Of a DNA stretch of 64,000 bases, positions 1 through 7,500 are shown in pieces. The position numbers and the translations under genes were made by a program. The notes below the pieces were generated by a model that did not search any database, was not told the DNA's origin, and was given only the letters and a program-made list of their open reading frames with translations. How positions within the stretch are numbered: position 1 is the stretch's first letter; every line of letters begins with the position of its first letter. Source of the DNA: JAHBTB01 sp964451255 (lineage in GTDB: Bacteria > Armatimonadota > Fimbriimonadia > Fimbriimonadales > Fimbriimonadaceae); contig CAYVHL010000004.1 in the NCBI GenBank assembly GCA_964451255.1, forward strand, positions 103,435-167,434, read 5' to 3'.

Positions 1-656
1 TCCTCGACCGGGGCGGTGAACCGCTCGTCGGCCTGAGGGAAGCGCTCCTCGTCGGCGAACCCCGCCCGATGGTCGGCGACGCAAGTCATCCAGCCGACCT
101 CCCTGGCCATCCGCTCCAGCGGCAGGGCGTCGTTGCCCGCGCCGACGATGATGAGGCGCGGCCCCGGCGCGACGTCTTCGATAAAGACGTCCTCCGAAGC
201 GTCCAGAAGCTGGGCGTCGCCATGGGTCGCGCCTCCACTCCGCCAGGCCCGCGCCCCCAAGCTGGACTCATGCAGGCTCGTGGCGATGCGGATCGGTTGT
301 CTCCGGTCCAGGCACCGGACGAGGTCGCCCCACCCGGCGTCGGGGCGGAGCCTTTCGGCCAAGACCTCCACCACGCCGGGACATCCCATGCCGTAGCCCC
401 ACAGGACGTCGGCGTCAGACCTGGTGTCGAAAACCAGGAGCGCCGGCCCGCCCTCCGTCTGCTCCCACGCCCTTTCTCGCAGGTCGCTCTCGATGCAGCC
501 GCCGCTGACCATTCCGCAGACCCAGCGGTCGCGGCTGAAGAGCATCCTGGCCCCCGGCCGGCGGTAGGCGGTGCCTGATGTCCGGACCACGGTCGCGAGG
601 ACCGTCTCCTCTCGCGTGGCCAAGGCGGCCTTCAGGGTCCGGCGCAGTTCGTTCAT
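1..656 (-). CDS. XdhC/CoxI family protein, C-terminus cut by window edge
   Basis: XdhC-type proteins insert or protect the sulfurated molybdenum cofactor of xanthine dehydrogenase-like hydroxylases. The frame opens at ATG 656 (MNELRRTLKAAL) and stays open to base 1. The N-terminal XdhC_CoxI signature is visible: ATVVRTSGTAYRRPGARML, then MVSGGCIESDLRERAWE and GYGMGCPGVVEVL. About residues 165-185 the Rossmann part starts with PRLIIVGAGNDALPLERMA. It is divergent from the molybdenum hydroxylase subunits at 745, its expected clients. Only the first ~218 residues are in the window, so completeness cannot be judged. Confidence 0.88.
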   Translation of the reverse strand, partial: MNELRRTLKAALATREETVLATVVRTSGTAYRRPGARMLFSRDRWVCGMVSGGCIESDLRERAWEQTEGGPALLVFDTRSDADVLWGYGMGCPGVVEVLAERLRPDAGWGDLVRCLDRRQPIRIATSLHESSLGARAWRSGGATHGDAQLLDASEDVFIEDVAPGPRLIIVGAGNDALPLERMAREVGWMTCVADHRAGFADEERFPQADERFTAPVE

Positions 657-732
657 GGGGGTGCTGGAGGTGACGGCGGAGCGCGCCGGGACGCAATCTG
701 TATAAAGCGGCTCACCCGGGGGTTTCTCTGAC

Positions 733-738
733 TATACT
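733..738 (+). promoter_or_regulatory. -10 box TATACT of the iorA-like gene
   Basis: TATACT lies six bases before ATG 745, so transcription should start at or next to the start codon (leaderless mRNA). No convincing -35 box and no ribosome-binding site are seen. Confidence 0.5.
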
Positions 739-744
739 GTACAT

Positions 745-1209
745 ATGCCTTCCTACCAACTGACTGTCAACGGGGTCAGCCACAAAGTCGAGGCGGACGC
801 GGACATGCCTTTGCTTTGGGCGTTGCGCGACCTGATCGGACTGACGGGGACGAAGTACGGGTGTGGGATCGGGGCCTGTTCGGCCTGCGCCGTGCTGATC
901 GACGGCAAGGCGACCCAAAGTTGCCAGACGACGGTCGCGGATGTGGGAACGGCGAAGATCGTGACGATCGAAGGCTTGGCCAAGGGCGCTCACCTCCACG
1001 TCGTCCAGCAAGCCTGGGTCGACCACGACGTGCCCCAGTGCGGCTATTGCCAGTCCGGCCAGGTCGTGGCGGCCGTCGGCCTCTTGCAGGCCAAGCCGCA
1101 CCCGACGGACGCCGAGATCGACGAGGCGATGACCGGCCATATCTGCCGTTGCGGCACGTACCCGCGCATCAAAGAAGCCATCAAGGCGGTCGCAGGAGGC
1201 GCCAAGTGA
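745..1209 (+). CDS. iorA: (2Fe-2S)-binding subunit of a molybdenum hydroxylase (isoquinoline 1-oxidoreductase alpha-like)
   Basis: Small electron-transfer subunit of a xanthine-oxidase-family hydroxylase. At 154 aa it has the normal length. The plant-type 2Fe-2S cluster ligands are C40, C45, C48 and C60 (YGCGIGACSACAV...QSC). The second cluster ligands are C99, C102, C134 and C136 (QCGYCQSGQ...HICRCGTYPRI). The stop overlaps the GTG start of the large subunit (GTGA, 1206-1209), so the two are translationally coupled. There is no FAD subunit nearby, as in IorAB-type enzymes where electrons pass on to cytochromes. The true substrate cannot be read from sequence; the symbol refers to the family. 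Confidence 0.88.
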   Translation: MPSYQLTVNGVSHKVEADADMPLLWALRDLIGLTGTKYGCGIGACSACAVLIDGKATQSCQTTVADVGTAKIVTIEGLAKGAHLHVVQQAWVDHDVPQCGYCQSGQVVAAVGLLQAKPHPTDAEIDEAMTGHICRCGTYPRIKEAIKAVAGGAK

Positions 1210-3266
1210 GCGACCGCACCATCACCCGCCGGTCGTTCCTTGCCGTCATCGGCGGCGCGGGAGCGGCGTTCACGCTGGGCTGTTATTCGCCCGAAGCTTT
1301 CACCGGCACCGGCGAAGCCGCTGGTGTCGCCACGTTCGAGCCGAACGCCTGGGTCGGGGTCGCCTCCGACGGCAGCGTCACCATCACCGTCAGCAAGTCC
1401 GAGATGGGGCAAGGCGTGCGCACGTCGCTGGCGATGGCGGCGGCAGAGGATCTCGACGCCGACTGGTCGAAGGTCACCGTCGCCAATGCGGAGGGCGACA
1501 GCCAAAAATACGGCCGCCAGGGCACAGGGGGCAGTTCGAGCACCCGCTCGATGCACCAGAAGATGCGCGAGATGGGCGCCGCCGCCCGTTCCATGCTGGT
1601 GGCCGCCGCCGCCGACACCTGGTCGGTCAAGCCGGAAAAGTGCACCACCGAGGGTGGCCGCGTCATCCATCCCGACGGCAAGAAATCGCTCGGCTATGGC
1701 GAGTTGGCGGCCAAAGCCGCCGCGATGCCCGTGCCGGTGAACGCCGAGATCAAGCTCAAAGACCCCGCTGACTTTCGGATCATCGGCAAGCCGACGTTGC
1801 GGGTGGACAACGTGCATGTCGTCCGGGGCGAGGCCCAGTTCGGCATCGACGTCCGGCGACCTGGCATGGTCTACGCGACCCTGGTCCGGCCGCCCGCCTT
1901 CGGAGGTTCGCTCGAATCGGTCGACGACTCCGACGCCCGGAAGGTGGCCGGTGTGCTCGACGTGTTCCGCTCGTCCGACGGCGTCGCCGTGGTCGCGACC
2001 AACACCTGGAGCGCGTTCAAGGGCCGGGCCGCCCTGAAGCTCAAATGGAACACCGGCCCGGCAGCGGGCGTGTCCAGCGCTTCGATCCGCGACTCCCTTA
2101 AGGAAAGCCTTGGCAAACACGCCGAAACGCCCGCCGGGTCGAAGGTGGTCGAGGCCACCTTTGAACTGCCCTACCTGGCCCACTCGACCATGGAGCCGAT
2201 GAACGCGGTGGCCAGTGTCACCCCCGAAGGGTGCGAGGTCTGGTGCGGCTCGCAGTCGCCCGACTCCGCCCGCGACCAAGTGGCACAGGCTCTCGGCCTG
2301 CCGCCTGAAAAGGTGAAGGTCAACCTCATGCTGCTCGGCGGCGGATTTGGCCGACGCTCCAACAATGACTTCGTCATGCAGGCTGTGGAGATCGCGAAGG
2401 TCGTGAAGAAGCCGGTCAAGTTGCTTTGGATGAAGGAGGACGACATCCAACACGACTGGTACCGACCGATCTGCCACCACAGCATGCGGGGGGCGGTCCA
2501 GGGTGGCCGGGCCGTCATGTTCAGCCATGTCATGGCTGAGGCAGGAATGCGTCCGACCCCGGCCCGGCAGCGTCGGATGGAGTTCCCGTACGAGATACCT
2601 GGGGCCGCGATGACCTATAGCTCGGTCGACGCGCCTGTGCCCACTTGGTTCTGGCGATCGGTCGAACACACCCAGATCAACGTCGTCAACGAGTGCTTCC
2701 TCGACGAGCTCGCCCATGCCGCGGGCCAGGACCCCGTCGCATTCCGCCGTAGCCTGATCACCGACCCGCGCCTCCGCAAGGTGCTGGATATCGTCGCCGA
2801 GAAGTCCGGTTGGGGCACGCCCCTTCCCAAGGGCTCCGGCCGGGGCGTCACCTGCACCCAGGCATACGGTTCCTATGCCGCCCACGTCGCCGAGGTCAGC
2901 GTCCATGGCGACGAGATCCGGGTGGACCGGGTTGTCGCCGCCATCGACCCAGGGCTGGTCGTCAACCCCAAGGGCGTCGAGGCCCAGATGTTGAGCGCCT
3001 GTAGCGACGGTGTCGCCACCGCACTTCACGCCGCCATCACGATCAAGGACGGCGCCGTCGAGCAGAGCAACTGGAGCGACTACGAGTGGCTGAGGTTCGA
3101 CGCCGCCCCCAAAGTCGAGGTCCACATCAGTGGCGAGGGCGACTCGATCGGAGGCATGGGCGAGGTCGGTTACCCCGGCGTGCCCCCTGCCGTGGCCAAT
3201 GCGGTCTTCGCCGCCACCGGCAAGCGTGCCCGCAAGTTCCCGATCCGGGTGTCAGAGTTGGTCTGA
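1206..3266 (+). CDS. iorB: Molybdopterin-binding large subunit of a molybdenum hydroxylase (isoquinoline 1-oxidoreductase beta-like), Tat signal
   Basis: Catalytic subunit that hydroxylates an aldehyde or N-heterocycle at the Mo centre. GTG 1206 gives 686 aa; the open frame continues upstream but that part is out of frame with the coupled iorA gene. A Tat signal is seen at residues 8-20 (RRSFLAVIGGAGA), implying export in the folded state. Typical motifs are SKSEMGQGVRTSLA near residue 65, the MPT-binding LLGGGFGRRSNND near residue 378, and the C-terminal GEVGYPGVPPAVANA containing the conserved catalytic Glu. The length suits IorB rather than the longer XdhB/CoxL. XdhC is encoded divergently. 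Confidence 0.88.
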   Translation: MSDRTITRRSFLAVIGGAGAAFTLGCYSPEAFTGTGEAAGVATFEPNAWVGVASDGSVTITVSKSEMGQGVRTSLAMAAAEDLDADWSKVTVANAEGDSQKYGRQGTGGSSSTRSMHQKMREMGAAARSMLVAAAADTWSVKPEKCTTEGGRVIHPDGKKSLGYGELAAKAAAMPVPVNAEIKLKDPADFRIIGKPTLRVDNVHVVRGEAQFGIDVRRPGMVYATLVRPPAFGGSLESVDDSDARKVAGVLDVFRSSDGVAVVATNTWSAFKGRAALKLKWNTGPAAGVSSASIRDSLKESLGKHAETPAGSKVVEATFELPYLAHSTMEPMNAVASVTPEGCEVWCGSQSPDSARDQVAQALGLPPEKVKVNLMLLGGGFGRRSNNDFVMQAVEIAKVVKKPVKLLWMKEDDIQHDWYRPICHHSMRGAVQGGRAVMFSHVMAEAGMRPTPARQRRMEFPYEIPGAAMTYSSVDAPVPTWFWRSVEHTQINVVNECFLDELAHAAGQDPVAFRRSLITDPRLRKVLDIVAEKSGWGTPLPKGSGRGVTCTQAYGSYAAHVAEVSVHGDEIRVDRVVAAIDPGLVVNPKGVEAQMLSACSDGVATALHAAITIKDGAVEQSNWSDYEWLRFDAAPKVEVHISGEGDSIGGMGEVGYPGVPPAVANAVFAATGKRARKFPIRVSELV

Positions 3267-3270
3267 CTCG

Positions 3271-3362
3271 GCGTTGGTCTCGCGCCGCGAGCCGGGCGCA
3301 CAGATTTGGTCTGGCCTGGCGTTTGTCTCGCGCCGCGGGCCGGGAGCACAGTTTCGGCAGCC
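3271..3362. repeat. Two-copy tandem duplication after iorB
   Basis: A unit of about 45 bases containing GTCTCGCGCCGCG and GAGCCGGGCGCACAG-like sequence occurs twice head to tail with a few differences. It follows the iorB stop directly and has no coding content. Confidence 0.6.
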
Positions 3363-3397
3363 CGAGCCCCTGAGGGTCGTGCTCTCCAGCCCGGCGG

Positions 3398-3862
3398 CTA
3401 GCCGTTTGTCAAGGCGTGTGCCACGACCGTCACCTCCGCCAAGATGGAGTTGGCGATGAAGCAGTCCCGGTGCGCGTCGTGGTGCATCTTGTCCAGTTCT
3501 TCCTGGCTCGGGGCGGCTCCCGCGAACCGGATCGCCGGGCTGAGCGTGATGTGGGCGACGAACGGCGTTCCCGCCTCGTTCTTGCCCATGTCGCCGACGG
3601 CGTGGTCGTCATACGACTCCACCACAAAGCCAGCCTTACGGGCAAAGTAGAGGAACGTCATCATGTGGCAACTGGCGAGTGCGGCCACGAGCGCCTCCTC
3701 CGGGTCGACGGTGTGGGGTGACGCGATCTCCGGCATGGCCGTGGACGCTGGTACCTTGACTCCACTGTCGAACTCCCACTCATGGTCTCGGCTGTAACGG
3801 CCCTTCTCGAACTCGTCACCTGCCTTCCGGTTCCAGACGATCCGCGCGGTGTGCTGGCTCAT
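3398..3862 (-). CDS. OsmC family protein (peroxiredoxin-like)
   Basis: OsmC/Ohr-fold proteins reduce organic hydroperoxides with a pair of cysteines. The 154-aa product has the family pattern HTVDPEEALVAALASCHMMTFLYFARKAGF, with the first reactive Cys in ASCHMM and the second in HRDCFIANSIL near the C-terminus. Start ATG 3862 is chosen over an upstream in-frame ATG at 3967 because the extension lies in repeat DNA and because TACAAA (3869-3874, minus strand) sits six bases before 3862. It stands alone, next to the repeat array. Confidence 0.9.
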   Translation of the reverse strand: MSQHTARIVWNRKAGDEFEKGRYSRDHEWEFDSGVKVPASTAMPEIASPHTVDPEEALVAALASCHMMTFLYFARKAGFVVESYDDHAVGDMGKNEAGTPFVAHITLSPAIRFAGAAPSQEELDKMHHDAHRDCFIANSILAEVTVVAHALTNG

Positions 3863-3888
3863 GATCCGTTTGTACCCGTGCTGGGGCA

Positions 3889-4571
3889 CCACCCCGGCCT
3901 GACGGCCACCCCTCCGAAGGAGGGGAATGTGAACAGCCAGCTTTACCCCAGGAAGGGAATTTTCCAACCTCCATTACACCAGGAGGAGAATTTGCCCAAC
4001 CTCCCTTACCCCAGGAGGAGAACTTGCCCAACCTTCTTTGCCGCGCGGTCACCATCCTGCCGCCGGAGATGTGACCTGGCATCGGAACTTCCCAACCACC
4101 CTGGGAGGGGAATTGACCGACCTTCCTTCCCGCAAGGTCACCATTCTTACCGCTCCTTCGGAGAGCGGCTAGAATTCCTCTCCTTTGGAGGGGTGCCCGC
4201 AGGGCGGGGTGGTCTCTCTCCTGCCGCTCACATTAGCCGTGAAAACAATTGCTTTGCCCCTTTGGAGGGGTGGCCGTCAGGCCGGGGATGATTCCCCTCC
4301 TTTGGAGGTGTGGCCGTCAGGCCGGGGATAATTCCCCTCCTTTGGAGGGGTGGCCTTTAGGCCGGGGATAATTNNNNNNNNNNNNNNNNNNNNNNNNNNN
4401 NNNNNNNNNNNNNNNNNNNNNNNNNNNNNNNNNNNNNNNNNNNNNNNNNNNNNNNNNNNNNNNNNNNNNNNNNGCCTTTAGGCCGGGGATAATTCCCCTC
4501 CTTTGGAGGGGTGGCCTTTAGGCCGGGGATAATTCCCCTCCTTTGGAGGGGTGGCCTTTAGGCCGGGGTGG
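3889..4571. repeat. Array of ~40-bp double-hairpin repeats, interrupted by an assembly gap
   Basis: The unit is ~40 bp: CCCCTCC-TTT-GGAGGGG (hairpin 1), then GGCC-TTTA-GGCC or GGCC-GTCA-GGCC (hairpin 2), then GGGGATAATT. At least six units run between 4170 and 4571, and one inverted unit opens the region at 3889-3928. Between them (3940-4045) is a degenerate second repeat of ~33 bp with the core CCCAGGAGGAGAA and CCCAACCT, about three copies. The last unit ends in GGGGTGGTC instead of GGGGATAATT. No gene is seen here. Units touch each other with no unique spacers, so this is not CRISPR. Confidence 0.9.
4374..4473. other. Assembly gap of 100 N
   Basis: Exactly 100 N, a typical scaffold placeholder, inside the tandem array. 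Identical units on both sides suggest the assembler could not count them, so the true length is unknown. Confidence 0.98.
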
Positions 4572-4643
4572 TCGCCTTGCAGAAACTCGCCTGCGGACAG
4601 ATGGAGCTTTCCTGTGACACAAGGACCTTGGTAAGCTCACCCC

Positions 4644-5531
4644 ATGATCGGTTGGCTCTCCATCGGCGTCGCCGCCCTCGTCACCGCGCCGGCCGATTTC
4701 ACGGCCAAGACGTTCGTAAGCAACGGTCACACCCTCACCTACGAGGTCGCTGGCACTGGGGCGCCGGTGGTCGTCCTTGCAGGCGGCCCCGGACTTTCGC
4801 CCGACTATGTGATGCCGATTGCAGAGGCGGTAAGCAAGAAGGCGAAGGCGATCCTCTTCCACCAATGGGGCACCGGAAAATCTCCCATGAACAAGAGCCT
4901 CGTCGTGTCCGACAAGACGATCAACATCGACACAGCGATCGCCGACCTCGAGGCCTTGCGCAAGCGCCTGGGCGTGTCCAAGATCACCCTGGCGGGGCAC
5001 TCCTGGGGCGGCATGCTCGCCCAGGCCTACGCGGCCAAGCACCCGACACATACCGCCAAGCTCATCCTCATCTCATCCGGCGGGCCTGACACGAGCTTCG
5101 AGTCGTACTTCGAGGACAACCTGAACATGCGCCAGACCGAAGCCGACATCGCCGAAGGCAAAGAGGCCGATCAGATCCAAGACCCCCAGAAACGGGCGGA
5201 AGCCAAGCTGCTCGCCTTGCTGCCCGCCTACTTCTATTTGCACGAACAAGGGCTCAAAGAAAAGGCGGCTATGGCGGGCGCGCTCAAGTGGAACAGCGGG
5301 ATCATGGGGCCGCTCCTGCAACATTACGACGTGAAGAAGACCGTCGGGAAGTACAAGGGGCCGGTCGCCCTGATCCAGGGTCGGCAAGATCCCATCGGCG
5401 AGTCCACCGCCTATCAGATCAAGGGTGTGCTCCCCCAGACCAAGATCACTTGGATCGAGAAGTCCGGCCACTTTCCCTGGCTGGAGCAGCCGACCGAGTT
5501 CACCAAGACCCTGGACGCCGCTCTGAAGTGA
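4644..5531 (+). CDS. Secreted alpha/beta hydrolase (proline iminopeptidase-like)
   Basis: Alpha/beta hydrolase of 295 aa. Residues 1-19 look like a signal peptide. The oxyanion-hole segment VVLAGGPG is at 43-50, the nucleophile elbow GHSWGG at 118-123 (Ser120), an acid candidate in QGRQDPIG near 252, and His in KSGHFPW near 277. The AGGPG and GHSWGG motifs resemble proline iminopeptidases, but the substrate is not certain. TAAGCT lies six bases before the ATG, suggesting a leaderless transcript. The gene is enclosed by two hairpin-repeat arrays. Confidence 0.85.
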   Translation: MIGWLSIGVAALVTAPADFTAKTFVSNGHTLTYEVAGTGAPVVVLAGGPGLSPDYVMPIAEAVSKKAKAILFHQWGTGKSPMNKSLVVSDKTINIDTAIADLEALRKRLGVSKITLAGHSWGGMLAQAYAAKHPTHTAKLILISSGGPDTSFESYFEDNLNMRQTEADIAEGKEADQIQDPQKRAEAKLLALLPAYFYLHEQGLKEKAAMAGALKWNSGIMGPLLQHYDVKKTVGKYKGPVALIQGRQDPIGESTAYQIKGVLPQTKITWIEKSGHFPWLEQPTEFTKTLDAALK

Positions 5532-5549
5532 ACTCGATGACTCCTTGAT

Positions 5550-5823
5550 TCCCATCCTTCGGAAGGATGCCCGCAGGCCGGAGATATTCCCCTCCTGTGG
5601 AGGGGTGCCCGTAGGGCGGAGATGAATTCCCCTCCTTTGGAGGGGTGCCCGTAGGGCGGGGATAATTCCCCTCCTGTGGAGGGGTGCCCGCAGGGCGGGG
5701 ATAATTCCCCTCCTTTGGAGGGGTGCCCGAAGGGCGGGGATAATTCCCCTCCTGTGGAGGGGTGCCCGTAGGGCGGGGATAATTCCCCTCCTGTGGAGGG
5801 GTGGCCGTCAGGCCGGGGTGGTC
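5550..5823. repeat. Second array of 39-bp double-hairpin repeats (seven units)
   Basis: Seven consecutive 39-40 bp units: CCCCTCC-TTT/TGT-GGAGGGG, then GCCC-GTA-GGGC, then GGGGATAATT. The stem-loop bases vary but the stems are kept by paired changes (GCCC/GGGC here, GGCC/GGCC in the array at 3.9-4.6 kb). The first unit is degenerate and the last ends GGCCGGGGTGGTC, the same terminal form as in the first array. It may also act as the terminator of the hydrolase gene. Confidence 0.9.
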
Positions 5824-5859
5824 CCAAACGGCCCCCACCTCTCCCGGACAGGAACCCCG

Positions 5860-6357
5860 CTAGGGCTCGCTCTTTCGCCGCCGCATGAGTTCGCCGCGGC
5901 GTGGCGACCAGCGGGAGTCGGCGCGTTTGTCCTCGACGGCCTCGGCCGCTTTGGCCAGGTCGTCTAGCTGCTGCGGTGTCGCGCTTTGCTCGATCTCGAC
6001 GAAGAACTGACGTTCCTCCCAGCGGATGTGGTCGTCCAAGAGACGCCCCAGCGTCCTCATTGCCGCTGTGTCCGCCCTGGCCCCTACCCGCGCGAGCGTC
6101 TCCGCGATGGCCGCGTGTTCCTCCCTCAGCCGCCGCGCCGATTCAGGGCTGGCGAGAGGGGCGAGCAGGCGTTCCTCTTCGGCAAAGTGGTCCTCCATTT
6201 CTTCCCGCCAGTACGCGGCGGCCTCGGCGGCGAGTCGTTCGCGCCCAGGCGGGTCTTCGTCGTCGGCGCGCGAGAGATTGCGGGCCAGGACGAGCCCGAC
6301 GTTATGGTCACGGGAAAACGGTTGGAGCGCTTCGTGCCTCTTCATCTCAAGTTCCAT
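5860..6357 (-). CDS. Hemerythrin-like HHE-domain protein
   Basis: A 165-aa four-helix protein with the hemerythrin metal-ligand pattern: H18 (RDHN), H57 with E60-E62 (EDHFAEEE), H81 (REEHAAI), and H110 with E114 (DDHIRWEERQFF). Such proteins bind a di-iron site and sense or carry O2 or NO. The C-terminus is a basic tail ending in MRRRKSEP. An alternative start is ATG 6342 (MKRHEAL). It stands alone, divergent from the TehA-family gene. Confidence 0.87.
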   Translation of the reverse strand: MELEMKRHEALQPFSRDHNVGLVLARNLSRADDEDPPGRERLAAEAAAYWREEMEDHFAEEERLLAPLASPESARRLREEHAAIAETLARVGARADTAAMRTLGRLLDDHIRWEERQFFVEIEQSATPQQLDDLAKAAEAVEDKRADSRWSPRRGELMRRRKSEP

Positions 6358-6429
6358 TGAACCCTAGCGCAAACCACAAGGCAACTGGCGCACGACCCGG
6401 CCCGAGGCAGTAAGATCAGCCACAAGGCG

Positions 6430-7500
6430 ATGGGTGTGAGACCGGGCCATTCGACATCTGGGGCGTTGCGTCAGGGGGTCATGAACCTGCCGCCGACCTA
6501 TTTCGCGCTGGTCATGGCGACGGGCATCGTCTCCACGGCGATGTACCTGCTTGGCGTGCCCGCGATCGGATGGGTGCTGTTCGGGTTCAACATCGTCGCC
6601 TTCGCGGTGCTGGTCGTCCTGAACGTCCTCCGCCTCGTCTGGTTTCCCAAGAACGTACTCTCCGACCTCTTCGACCACAAGCAGAGCCCCGGGTTCTTCA
6701 CGGCGGTGGCCGGTTGTTGCATCTTGGGCAGCCAGTTCGTCCGCATCGCCGGGAACCACGAGGCCGGCCTGGCGATGTTGGTGCTCGGCATCGTGCTTTG
6801 GGCGGTGCTCACCTACGCCATTTTCACCGCCCTGACGATCAAGGAGGACAAGCCGACGCTCGACAAGGGCATAACCGGCGCATGGCTCTTGGTCGTGGTG
6901 GCGACGCAGGCGGTCGCGGTCTTGAGCGCGTTGATCGCGCCCCACTATGCCCACCGCCTGCCCGTGGAGCTGAACTTTCTCGCGCTGACGATGTGGCTGT
7001 GCGGCGGGATGCTCTACATCTGGATCATCTCGCTCATCTTTTACCGCTACACGTTCTTCAAGTTGTCGCCGGGCGACCTCGCGCCGCCCTACTGGATCAA
7101 CATGGGCGCGATGGCGATCTCGACCCTCGCGGGCGCGATCTTGATAGGGAACTCGGGCGACGCCCACTACCTGAGCGGCATGCTCCCCTTCATCAAGGGG
7201 TTCACCGTCCTCTACTGGGCGACCGGCACGTGGTGGATACCGATGCTCCTCATCCTCGGCGTCTGGCGCCACGTCGTCCAGCAGTTCCCCGTGCGCTACG
7301 ACCCCCTGTATTGGGGAGCGGTCTTCCCGCTGGGGATGTACGCGGTCGCCACCTATCAGATGGCGAAGGCGAAGGACCTGCCCTTCCTGACCGGCATCCC
7401 TCCTGTCTTCGCGTACATCGCGCTCGCCGCGTGGGCCCTTGTCTTTGCGGGATTGGTGGGTTCCCTGGCCGGCTCCCTCCGCGCCAAGCCGCGAACATAA
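6430..7500 (+). CDS. TehA/SLAC1-family transporter (voltage-dependent anion channel superfamily)
   Basis: A 356-aa integral membrane protein with about ten hydrophobic segments. The N-terminus LPPTYFALVMATGIVSTAMYLLG is the TehA/Mae1/SLAC1 hallmark. The family moves tellurite, C4-dicarboxylates, sulfite or small anions; the substrate is undetermined. ATG 6430 is used; ATG 6481, preceded by GGGGG, would drop 17 residues and still keep the first membrane segment. The end is approached by the reading frame of the convergent GH20 gene. Confidence 0.85.
   Translation: MGVRPGHSTSGALRQGVMNLPPTYFALVMATGIVSTAMYLLGVPAIGWVLFGFNIVAFAVLVVLNVLRLVWFPKNVLSDLFDHKQSPGFFTAVAGCCILGSQFVRIAGNHEAGLAMLVLGIVLWAVLTYAIFTALTIKEDKPTLDKGITGAWLLVVVATQAVAVLSALIAPHYAHRLPVELNFLALTMWLCGGMLYIWIISLIFYRYTFFKLSPGDLAPPYWINMGAMAISTLAGAILIGNSGDAHYLSGMLPFIKGFTVLYWATGTWWIPMLLILGVWRHVVQQFPVRYDPLYWGAVFPLGMYAVATYQMAKAKDLPFLTGIPPVFAYIALAAWALVFAGLVGSLAGSLRAKPRT

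Noticed and set aside
69..578. A plus-strand 169-codon frame at the left edge
   Set aside because: It is antisense to the well-supported XdhC frame and has the skewed composition of a shadow.
816..1205. N-terminal extension of the iorB frame
   Set aside because: It overlaps iorA in another frame and reads as Arg-rich noise; the Tat signal starts at GTG 1206.
1044..3125. A 693-codon open frame on the minus strand
   Set aside because: It lies antisense to iorB, is rich in His/Asp/Gly/Arg from high-GC codon positions, and has no family motif, while the plus frame is a complete hydroxylase subunit.
3889..5823. CRISPR array
   Set aside because: Units adjoin without unique spacers, are themselves double hairpins, and no cas genes are in the window.
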